A DNA stretch of 64,000 bases, taken from contig NZ_LT629945.1 in the NCBI RefSeq assembly GCF_900104675.1, positions 1,602,756 through 1,666,755 of the forward strand, read 5' to 3'. The notes under the pieces are model-generated. The model worked only from the letters and a program-made list of their open reading frames with translations, did not search any database and had not been told where the DNA came from. The position numbers were made by a program, and so were the translations under genes. The DNA comes from Angelakisella massiliensis. GTDB lineage: Bacteria; Bacillota; Clostridia; Oscillospirales; Ruminococcaceae. The first letter of the stretch is position 1. Each line of letters begins with the position of its first letter. Shown here one piece after another: positions 44,169 through 51,430 of this stretch.

Positions 44169-44720
44169 GGAATAACCACCTTTCTGTTTTTTTATGATGT
44201 CATAGCATACGAACACGCCGAAAACGGTTCGATTGTACCGAATAAGCTGTGTCGGTTGTCCTCATGACCCGATTTTTGGATTTGAGGCGGCATCCCGACG
44301 AAACAGGTTTGCTCAAAAAAGAAAACTTTCATCATACTTGCATCGGGCGAGTAAGGAGAGATGCTTTTTTATGCTTTCAAACTTTTACGGAGGGATTTAT
44401 AGAAAAAATAAGCCTGTCTCAAATGGCTTTCTGTCATGACGCTCCCTGGGGAAATGTTCTTGTACAGGACGTCATTAACCGCAAAAAATAAAACGAAATC
44501 CTAAAAATAAATAACAGACACCCCTTGATGCAGAAAAATGCTGTGTGAAGGGGTGTCTTTCTATGAGCCCAAAATGAAACGACAAAAGGTGATGAAAAAA
44601 GCACAATTATAAATCCGGCAGAAAACAGGAGCGCTGAAATGCTTTTGTGAGATGCAGGGGGGACACTTTCCGGCAGATGGCTCAGTATCTGCCGCGGAGA
44701 TGATAAAAGCGGCCCCAATA
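44169..44720. other. Intergenic region between RbsD/FucU and the YheO-type regulator
   Basis: About 550 nt without a convincing gene. It contains a strong symmetric hairpin at 44517-44558 (AGACACCCCTT with AAGGGGTGTCT) followed by TTTC on the plus strand. Short frames near 44230-44490 lack homology I recognise and overlap each other. Confidence 0.45.
44517..44563. terminator. Hairpin, probable terminator
   Basis: AGACACCCCTT and AAGGGGTGTCT form an 11-bp stem. The tail is CTTTCT on the plus strand, and an A/T-rich tail (TGTTATTTATTT) is on the minus strand, where it would serve the regulator gene at 44721-45380. Confidence 0.6.
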
Positions 44721-45380
44721 TTATTTTCTGTAATTTTTCCGCACTTCGTCCAGATAACCGTATACGGTCACCGAAGAAATATTCATTTTTGCGGCAACCT
44801 TTTCCACGCTTCCTTTAACCAGAAAAACACCCTTCTCATCCATAAAGGAAATGATTTCAAGACGTTCACGCTTGGTCATTTTTTGTGTTTCCACACTCTT
44901 CAGGATGCTGTCGATCAGATCGTCCAATACCTGACCAACACTGCTTACCACATTGTCCTTGGCTCCGTTTGCCGTCACGGATGTTGCGAGAAACTCTTCC
45001 ATCGCGCTGTACAGGGTTTCCATAGGGGTGATGTCATAGTTGATGCAGAGCGCGCCGATCACCCTTCCCTGGGCGTTACGAATCAGGCTGGTGCTGGATT
45101 TGATTTTTTTCCCATCCTCCGTCACAAAGGTGTAGTTGCCCCGGTAGTCGTCAGACAGGCTTCCCGAAAGCAAGACGTCCTTGATCAGGTGATCAAAGCT
45201 TTGTCCGATGCTGCGTCCTGTAACGGTATTGTTGCAGACAAATACCACTGAATGTTGGGGAACAGCAAGATCATGGAGCACGACTTCGCAGTTGTTCCCA
45301 AAGGTGGAAACGATCATTTTGGCGGTGGGAATAAACTGCTTCAGTTCCGGACTGATGTTGTCGCTTGATATAAAATTCAT
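44721..45380 (-). CDS. YheO/DauR-type transcriptional regulator (PAS plus HTH)
   Basis: The 219-residue protein has an N-terminal YheO-like PAS domain (15-125; FGNNCEVVLHDLAVPQHSVV, SGSLSDDYRGNYTFVTEDGKKIKSSTS) and a C-terminal DNA-binding domain (165-219; KRERLEIISFMDEKGVFLVKG, VEKVAAKMNISSVTVYGYLDEVR). The best studied relative, DauR, represses D-arginine catabolism genes. Here it lies next to a D-amino-acid-type aldolase gene and an aminoacyl hydrolase/RidA/transporter set, so it is a good candidate for their regulator. Confidence 0.87.
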   Translation of the reverse strand: MNFISSDNISPELKQFIPTAKMIVSTFGNNCEVVLHDLAVPQHSVVFVCNNTVTGRSIGQSFDHLIKDVLLSGSLSDDYRGNYTFVTEDGKKIKSSTSLIRNAQGRVIGALCINYDITPMETLYSAMEEFLATSVTANGAKDNVVSSVGQVLDDLIDSILKSVETQKMTKRERLEIISFMDEKGVFLVKGSVEKVAAKMNISSVTVYGYLDEVRKNYRK

Positions 45381-45612
45381 ACAGACCTCTCAATGTAGTC
45401 AAATAGTAAAACAGGTTCAATAAAATTTTTTATTTTCTTCATTATATCAAGGCCACTATAAAATGTAAAGTTTGGGGGAGAAGGCCTGCCGCTGAAATTT
45501 CATTGCGGCAGATACCTGTCTCCCCCAAAAAATCGTTGTGGAATTTAACGCTGTACGGTGTGAAAAGTGATGATGGATCTTGTACAGCACATATGAAACG
45601 GTAAAGAATTAT

Positions 45613-46722
45613 TTATTTGGATTTTCCGCGGCAGTCTACAGGAATGGTTCCCACCACAGCCCCATTGGAGACCAGCACAGCCTCATCGTAAAGATTTACG
45701 GTGGGGCAAACATGACTGGGAATCACTTCGATTTTATCTCCTACCTGAACGGTTTTGGAAAATTCCGAATCATAAATCAGTCCATGCTCATCAAACAATC
45801 CGGCGATGCGGACATTGTTGGAATCTTTGACATACCCAAATCCCGCTGTGGCACAAATTCCGCTGTCACGGTTTTGGCTGACCAAAGCCTTGGCGCCGGC
45901 GTCCAGCACAACACGTTCCTCAGTAGGCTTGGAGATGATGGTGGTCAGCACCGTTGCGGCGCAGTGAGAGAAATCCCCGATGGCGCTGGCTTGTCCCAGA
46001 TCGAAAAATATATAGGTACCCAGGCGCAGTTCGGTGATCCCTTCCAGAAAAGATCCGTTCATGATGGAAGGAGTAGCACCGATACTGACAGTGTCGATAT
46101 CGGCGCCCAGCTGACGCATCCGGTCGGCGGCCCGCAGGGTGCGGCGGTATGCCTCTTCTGCTTTTTTGACACAATCATCCCGGTTGGAGGCTTTATAAGT
46201 ATGTCCCTCGTGAGAGAAAATTCCTTTCAGAACCACATGCTTCTTGGTAAGAATATATTCCACCAATGTATCCAGCTGCTCATCGGTAATGATTCCGCTG
46301 CGGTTTTCTCCCACCTCATATTCCATCAGGACTTCCAAAGGCTTCTCTTCCTGCGCGAAGACCTTTTCGATCTGATCGATTTGATAAATGTTATCCACGC
46401 CTACACGGATATGAATCTTTTGGTGAAGCTGGCGGACCCTCTCATATTTGGATTCACCCATAATTTCGTTTGCAATAAAAATATCCTTGATTCCTGCCGC
46501 GGCCATCACTTCCGCCTCGCCGATTTTTGCGCAGGCAATACCTGCGGCGCCGGCTTCCATCTGTTTTTTGGCAAAGTAGGTCATGCGGTGGGTTTTGATA
46601 TGGGGACGGAGATCAACTCCCAATTCATTGGCCCGCTGCTGCATCATCTGAATGTTTTCCATTGCCCGGTCCAGATCAATGATCAGGGAAGGGGTATCGA
46701 TCATTTGGTACATCTGTTTCAT
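45613..46722 (-). CDS. D-threonine aldolase-like PLP enzyme (alanine racemase N-terminal family)
   Basis: The 369-residue protein belongs to the fold-type III PLP enzymes that include D-threonine aldolase and D-serine dehydratase (DSD1). It has TPSLIIDLDRAMENI at the start, the PLP lysine in LRPHIKTHRM near 49, VLMEYEVGENRSGI near 138, SHEGHTY near 172 and VSIGATPSI near 213. The C-terminal D-Ser-dehydratase-like domain (250-369) ends with PSHVCPTVNLYDEA, whose His and Cys bind a metal in relatives. It should act on D-3-hydroxyamino acids. AAGGAGG precedes ATG 46722. It is adjacent to the YheO-type regulator. Confidence 0.87.
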   Translation of the reverse strand: MKQMYQMIDTPSLIIDLDRAMENIQMMQQRANELGVDLRPHIKTHRMTYFAKKQMEAGAAGIACAKIGEAEVMAAAGIKDIFIANEIMGESKYERVRQLHQKIHIRVGVDNIYQIDQIEKVFAQEEKPLEVLMEYEVGENRSGIITDEQLDTLVEYILTKKHVVLKGIFSHEGHTYKASNRDDCVKKAEEAYRRTLRAADRMRQLGADIDTVSIGATPSIMNGSFLEGITELRLGTYIFFDLGQASAIGDFSHCAATVLTTIISKPTEERVVLDAGAKALVSQNRDSGICATAGFGYVKDSNNVRIAGLFDEHGLIYDSEFSKTVQVGDKIEVIPSHVCPTVNLYDEAVLVSNGAVVGTIPVDCRGKSK

Positions 46723-47140
46723 AGTATCCTCCTTGGTTACCCACAATAGGAAAGGTGCGAAACGCCTTTCAGGTCCAGATGTATCCCCGGAAAGGTTTTT
46801 CTCTGCGATTAATACATCTGCCCATATAAAAATTTATGAGAGGCATACAGGAAGAGAAAAAACGGCGCCGTCAAGGCTGCGCAGCGAAGGCAAGCTGACG
46901 CTTGTCCAGGACGCAAACGCAGACAACGGCTGCTTTTTTTATTCCGTTCAGCGGTTTTGCCCTTTGTCCACTGGTGGGTATGATTGATAAATAATTTTCT
47001 TTATTTATATTAGCATTGAAAAGTCCAAAGTTCAATATTAAATTATCCTAAACTTAATAAAAGATTATATAAATTTGGCTGTCTTCTTTTATTTATTCTG
47101 CGAAAAAACCGGATATTTTAAAGAAAATCATATTTTTTTA
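46723..47140. other. Intergenic region between the D-threonine-aldolase-like and M20 genes
   Basis: This holds a GC-rich structured stretch at about 46862-46945 ending in GGCTGCTTTTTTTATT, which could act as a plus-strand terminator or leader. AT-rich sequence follows to 47140. No gene recognised. Confidence 0.4.
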
Positions 47141-47186
47141 TTGACTTTCGGAAAAAATATTCTATTATTGAGATAAATTTATCTCA
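47141..47186 (+). promoter_or_regulatory. Promoter with an 18-bp palindromic operator before the M20-RidA-YfcC genes
   Basis: TTGACT (47141-47146), 16 nt, TATTAT (47163-47168) form a sigma-A-like promoter. Immediately after the -10, TGAGATAAATTTATCTCA (47169-47186) is a perfect inverted repeat covering the start point, the usual place for a repressor site. The YheO-type regulator is a candidate ligand-responsive partner; that link is an inference. Confidence 0.7.
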
Positions 47187-47232
47187 CTTTCACCAGCGGT
47201 GAAGGGGTAAGAGAAATTGGAGGTGTAAAACG

Positions 47233-48681
47233 GTGGATTATTTTGAGATCGTCAAACAGTCTGTACACTCTCATCAGGAGATGCTCTGCCAGCTGAGTGA
47301 CCACATCTGGGATTTGGCGGAAACAAAGTTCGAGGAATATCAGTCCTCAGATTTCTATTGCAGGGTTTTGGAAGAAAATGGATTTGCAGTACAGCGGGGC
47401 ATTGGAGGCTTGCCTACAGCCTTCAAAGGCAGCTTTGGAACAGGAAAACCTGTAATAGGATATTTGGGAGAGTTTGACGCACTGCCCGGACTGGACCAGA
47501 AGGCGGGCAGCTGCATTCAGGAGCCTTCCGGAAACGCTCACACCAGCGGGCATGGATGCGGCCACCATATTTTAGGCGGAGGAGCGTTTGGGGCGGCCTT
47601 GGCGCTCAAGGACTACCTGATCCAAACCGGACGCTCCGGAACGGTTATTTTTTATGGATGCCCGGCGGAGGAAGGCGGTTCGGGAAAGGCCTGGATGGTA
47701 CGGGAACACGTCTTTGATGAATGTGACGCTTTGTTCAGCTGGCATCCCGGAAACACCAATATGGTACTTCCCAGAATATTCCTGGCCTCCATCCAGTCTG
47801 TTTTTACCTTCAAAGGGGTAGCAGCTCACGCCGCCGCCTGTCCTCATTTGGGCCGGAGCGCTCTGGATGCTGTGGAACTGATGAATGTGGGCGTCAATTT
47901 CCTTCGGGAACATGTCCCCACCGACGTCAAGATGCATTATGCCATCACCGACGCGGGAGGCAACGCCGCCAATATTGTGCAGGCTCACGCATCGGTACTG
48001 TACCAGCTGAGGGCCCCCAGAATGTCGGAGGTCAACAGCGTCTACGAGCGGGTTAAACGAATTGCTCAGGGTGCAGCTATGATGACGGATACAACAGTGG
48101 AGGTGAAGTTTAACCGCTGCTGCAGTGATCAGCGTCTCATTCCAGCTCTGGATGAAATTGTTTATGAGAACCTGCTCCGGGCCGGACCGGTACCTGTGGA
48201 TCAGCAGGATATTGATTTTGCCAGAGAAATCAGAAAGACCTTTGCTCCCGATGTTTTTGACTCTGACGCCCGTGACCTGGCCAAGCGCTATGGCAAGGAG
48301 GGCGCGAAATGCGGCCAGATGATTCAAGACCGGGAGATTGTAGATGTTATCCCGCCGCTGGAAACCGAGGCTGAGGTAAGCTTTGCATCATCCGATGTGG
48401 GGGATGTCAGCCAGGTAAAGCCTGTTTCTCAAATCATGGTGTCGTGTTTTGCCAAGGATACCCCTGCTCATTCCTGGCAGCTGGTTGCCCAAGGTAAAAA
48501 GCCATTGGCCCATAAGGCGATGCTTCACACCAGCTTGGTCCTTGGAGCAAGCGGAGCTCGATTGATGGAAGATCCCGCTTTGCTGGAAAAGATCCAGGAA
48601 CAGTTTGATGAAAGCTGCCAAAAGGACCCCTATACATGGCCTATTCCAGCGGATGCACAGCCTCCGCTGCCCACCCGCTGA
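47233..48681 (+). CDS. M20 family amidohydrolase (AbgB-like)
   Basis: The 482-residue protein resembles AbgB/p-aminobenzoyl-glutamate hydrolase and related M20D aminoacylases. The metal site is visible in YLGEFDALPGL near 80, SGHGCGHHILGGGAFGAA near 105 and GCPAEEGGSGKAWM near 140. VAAHAAACPHLGRSALDAVELM near 197 is the dimerisation-domain motif. It should hydrolyse an amide or peptide bond of an aminoacyl conjugate. The start is GTG, 10 bases after GGAGG. It is followed by ridA and a YfcC-type carrier in the same direction. Confidence 0.88.
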   Translation: MDYFEIVKQSVHSHQEMLCQLSDHIWDLAETKFEEYQSSDFYCRVLEENGFAVQRGIGGLPTAFKGSFGTGKPVIGYLGEFDALPGLDQKAGSCIQEPSGNAHTSGHGCGHHILGGGAFGAALALKDYLIQTGRSGTVIFYGCPAEEGGSGKAWMVREHVFDECDALFSWHPGNTNMVLPRIFLASIQSVFTFKGVAAHAAACPHLGRSALDAVELMNVGVNFLREHVPTDVKMHYAITDAGGNAANIVQAHASVLYQLRAPRMSEVNSVYERVKRIAQGAAMMTDTTVEVKFNRCCSDQRLIPALDEIVYENLLRAGPVPVDQQDIDFAREIRKTFAPDVFDSDARDLAKRYGKEGAKCGQMIQDREIVDVIPPLETEAEVSFASSDVGDVSQVKPVSQIMVSCFAKDTPAHSWQLVAQGKKPLAHKAMLHTSLVLGASGARLMEDPALLEKIQEQFDESCQKDPYTWPIPADAQPPLPTR

Positions 48682-48717
48682 GAGCACTATTTTCATAGCA
48701 AGAAACGGAGAACAGAA

Positions 48718-49092
48718 ATGCAGATTATCAGAAGCGTAGACAGACTTAAATGCAACGGGCATTATGCTTTGGCAGTGGTGGAAGGCGGGAATGTTTACAT
48801 TTCCGGGCAATTTTCCACAGACCCTGATACCGGAGAGAAAAAGTTTGGTCCCATTGAGCAAGAGGCACGGCAGGTTTTGAAAAATATCCAGCGAATTCTG
48901 CAGGCGGCAGGTTCCGATAAAAGCAAGGTGCTCAAATCCACGATTTATTTGGACAGCCTGCAGAACTGGGAAAAAATCGATCAAATCTACTCCGACTTTT
49001 TCGGAGACTGTTATCATGCCCGCACCATTGCCTGCGTCAAAGAACTTCATTATGGATTCAAGCTGGAAATGGATGTGATTGCCTCACTGTAA
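48718..49092 (+). CDS. RidA family enamine/imine deaminase
   Basis: RidA proteins hydrolyse reactive enamines and imines produced by PLP enzymes. The 124-residue product has the family's VEGGNVYISGQFSTDPDTGE near residue 21, EQEARQVLKNIQRILQAAGS near 47 and the C-terminal DCYHARTIACVKELHYGFKLEMDVIA, where the conserved arginine binds the carboxylate. It lies 36 nt after the M20 gene. A partner PLP enzyme (45613-46722) is close by on the other strand. Confidence 0.92.
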   Translation: MQIIRSVDRLKCNGHYALAVVEGGNVYISGQFSTDPDTGEKKFGPIEQEARQVLKNIQRILQAAGSDKSKVLKSTIYLDSLQNWEKIDQIYSDFFGDCYHARTIACVKELHYGFKLEMDVIASL

Positions 49093-49362
49093 AAAAACAG
49101 GAAAGCTGCGTCTGTTTATATGATTTCAACATTCCGGGAATATTTTGCGAAATGAAGCTGGAAGTCAAAAGCTGTACGACTGCGCAATAGTGAAGCGGAA
49201 TAAAAGCTGCGGAAAAATTTTTGCCTGATGCAGAATTTTTCAAGGGGACAAGCCATTGCTGTCTTCAACATAAGCATTTGTTATTTTACATATTGCTGTC
49301 CGGGAGCAGGTGTGTAAAATAAATATTTTTACTGAGCTGACCACAATATAGGAGGGTTTTTT

Positions 49363-50661
49363 ATGCAAGAAACGACCAAGAAAAAAATGTCGATTCCACA
49401 TTCCCTGACGATTATTGTTGTTGTGATGCTTCTGGCGTCCGTTCTTACTTATGTCATTCCTGCCGGCAGCTATGACCGTGTCGTCAATGAGGCGGGACAG
49501 ACTGTTGTGGACCCCAATAGCTTTTATTATGTAGAGGCATCGCCGGTCAATCCTCTCTCCATTTTCAATTATGTGTATATTGGTTTGGATAACGCCAGAA
49601 GCATCATCTTCGTTCTGCTTGCAGCAGGAGGCGGACTGGGCATTGTTCTGGATACAGGTGTTTTCCAGGCTGCGGCCGGTTTTCTGAGCAGACGGACAAA
49701 AGGTAAGGAATCTCTGGTGATCGCGGCGCTGATGACCATCTTTTGTCTGCTCTGTGTACCAATCAATCTCAATACCTTCATTCCCTTTGCTTCCCTGGGA
49801 GTATTGATTGCGGCAAGCTTGGGGTTTGACGCAATCGTGGGCGTCTCCATCATTCTGCTGGGAGGCGCGGTAGGATTTTCCTGCGGCGCAATGAATCTTT
49901 CCAATACTGGTACCGCCCAGCAGCTGGCCGAACTGGATATCTTTTCCGGTATGGCATACCGCCTGTTCTGCATGATCCCCTTCCTGATCGCCACTATTTT
50001 GTATGTGCTGTGGTATGCCAAAAAGATCAAAAAGGATCCCACCAAGAGCTATGTTTATGGTGCCAAGCTGGAGAACAATTTCGACACCTCCAATATTCCT
50101 GAATTTACAAAGGCACATATCCTGCCGTCAATTGTAACTGCTTTGGGCATTGGGTACATCATTTATGTCGCTATTTTTAAATCCCTTACCAACCAGACTT
50201 CCACCACCATCTTCATTTATCTGGGCTTTATTGTTGGTATCGTAGCCCGTATGCCCATCAATAAAATCTGCCAGTCCTTTGTCAATGGCGCAAAGGGAAT
50301 GTGCAGCACCGCAATGCTGCTGGGCTTTGCCTATGCCATCAGCGCGATCCTCACCGCGGGCAACGTTATGGATACAGTGGTTTACGCTTTGGCAAGCGCT
50401 TTGTCTTTGGTACCTGAGATCCTGCAGGCTCCCGCTATGTTCATGATGCATGTCATTGTCAACTTCTTCGTTACCTCCGGCAGCGGTCAGGCAGCCATCA
50501 CCATGCCCATCTTTATCCCCGTTGCGGATCTGGTCCATATGAGCCGCCAAACTGCCGTGCTGGCTTTCAATTTCGGCGATGGATTCTGCAACTTTATTCT
50601 TCCTCATGCCGCTGCCACCATGGGATTTGTCGGTGCCGCCGGGATTCCCTTCTCCCGTTAG
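49363..50661 (+). CDS. YfcC/DcuC-type carrier, ending at an in-frame TAG
   Basis: This membrane carrier of about 432 residues has many hydrophobic helices, from SLTIIVVVMLLASVLTYVIP (10-30) onward. Family motifs include CVPINLNTFIPFASLGVLIA near 127 and GGAVGFSCGAMNLSNTGTAQ near 167. Relatives transport amino acids or C4-dicarboxylates. The frame stops at TAG 50659-50661, but the same frame continues for 28 more codons with good membrane sequence (FKFAIKLFAIWLVIGS...) to TAA at 50746. At that place relatives usually have an aromatic residue, so a single TGG-to-TAG change is likely. The gene may be a recent pseudogene, still functional without its last helix, or read through. AGGAGG precedes the ATG. 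Confidence 0.85.
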   Translation: MQETTKKKMSIPHSLTIIVVVMLLASVLTYVIPAGSYDRVVNEAGQTVVDPNSFYYVEASPVNPLSIFNYVYIGLDNARSIIFVLLAAGGGLGIVLDTGVFQAAAGFLSRRTKGKESLVIAALMTIFCLLCVPINLNTFIPFASLGVLIAASLGFDAIVGVSIILLGGAVGFSCGAMNLSNTGTAQQLAELDIFSGMAYRLFCMIPFLIATILYVLWYAKKIKKDPTKSYVYGAKLENNFDTSNIPEFTKAHILPSIVTALGIGYIIYVAIFKSLTNQTSTTIFIYLGFIVGIVARMPINKICQSFVNGAKGMCSTAMLLGFAYAISAILTAGNVMDTVVYALASALSLVPEILQAPAMFMMHVIVNFFVTSGSGQAAITMPIFIPVADLVHMSRQTAVLAFNFGDGFCNFILPHAAATMGFVGAAGIPFSR

Positions 50662-50748
50662 TTCAAGTTTGCCATCAAACTGTTTGCCATCTGGCTTGTG
50701 ATCGGTTCTCTGCTTCTGATTTTGGCGACGGTAATTGGTTATGCATAA
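50662..50748 (+). pseudogene. Stranded C-terminal helix of the YfcC-type carrier
   Basis: In frame with 49363-50661 after the TAG codon: FKFAIKLFAIWLVIGSLLLI and nine further codons, then TAA. It is hydrophobic and ends like the last membrane helix of the family. There is no start codon or ribosome site of its own. Confidence 0.8.
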
Positions 50749-50817
50749 CAGACGTCCAAACAAAGCTGTGTCCCGATAAAAGATCGGTACAGAACAATTA
50801 ATTTGTATGTGAAAAGA

Positions 50818-50841
50818 GGGCTCTGTCCAGCGACAGAGCCC
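50818..50841. terminator. Terminator hairpin, left copy
   Basis: GGGCTCTGTC and GACAGAGCCC form a perfect 10-bp stem. It is identical over 24 bp to the hairpin at 51048-51071. Its T-tract is replaced by the start of repeat copy 5. Confidence 0.9.
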
Positions 50842-51047
50842 TCAGACTATAGAAAAACCTATTTTAAAGGGTAAATAAAATTCAAAACCATAAAAATCAG
50901 GACATGTGCCTGATTTTTATCCCACGACCCGCGCCCACCGGGGCGCGAAACCGGGGGTATCGATTCTGGTTTTGTCAGGAACCAGAATCGTATCCAGGGG
51001 GTATTGGATACCCCCTGGAAGCGTGTCGAATTTTTTCGACACGCTCA
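50842..51047 (+). repeat. Dispersed multi-hairpin element, copy 5 (full length)
   Basis: Full copy of 206 bp, starting TCAGACTATAGAAAAACCT and ending ACACGCTCA. Hairpins are ATCAGG/CCTGAT, CGCGCCC/GGGGCGCG, CGATTCTGGTT/AACCAGAATCG, CCAGGGGGTAT/ATACCCCCTGG and GCGTGTCGAA/TTCGACACGC. The third stem differs from copy 3 in several positions on both arms while remaining fully paired. It lies between two identical copies of the local terminator hairpin. Confidence 0.92.
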
Positions 51048-51075
51048 GGGCTCTGTCCAGCGACAGAGCCCTTTT
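51048..51075. terminator. Terminator hairpin, right copy
   Basis: The same 24-bp hairpin as at 50818-50841, here followed by TTTT, so this copy keeps the original terminator tail. It begins at the first base after the repeat's final GCTCA. Confidence 0.9.
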
Positions 51076-51388
51076 ACTGCATAATGAGGGCGTTCCCAAA
51101 ATTCTGCGGTTGCCACCGTCCCAAAGCTGTCTTTATTGGTGAATCGCATTACAAAGCCCGGCTTTTCAGCCCTCTCCCTGACCGTCGCCATAGCCTTATG
51201 GATGAAACCGTTGGGATTATCCAGCCCCGGAATTTTTGCGGCATATTTATCAGGAAAGCCGGCAGCTCCTGCCATGGAATCTTTTCATCATTTATCTCCA
51301 TTTCTCCTTCTGTCAAATGCTCCATTGGGCTTGCAGAAAATTCCATAAAATGCAAGATGCTGCCTTGACAAGCCTTTTGAAAAAACAT
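51072..51388 (-). pseudogene. Small frameshifted gene remnant
   Basis: On the minus strand one frame gives MEINDEKIPWQELPAF. The adjacent frame continues FPDKYAAKIPGLDNPNGFIH and then RFTNKDSFGTVATAEFWERP up to the right hairpin. Both halves look like genuine coding sequence joined across a frameshift at about 51260. The family was not recognised. Confidence 0.4.
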
Positions 51389-51393
51389 ATACT
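51365..51393 (+). promoter_or_regulatory. Promoter of the diguanylate cyclase gene
   Basis: TTGACA (51365-51370), 17 nt, TATACT (51388-51393), about 25 nt before AAGGAGG. Confidence 0.82.
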
Positions 51394-51430
51394 ATAATAT
51401 TAGACTGCTTCTTGTAAGGAGGATACGGTT

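Noticed and set aside
46862-46945. Second c-di-GMP riboswitch
   Set aside because: GGACGCAAACGC recalls the GEMM core, but the GCAAA partner and the GCCTAA block are missing; a terminator-like hairpin explains it better.
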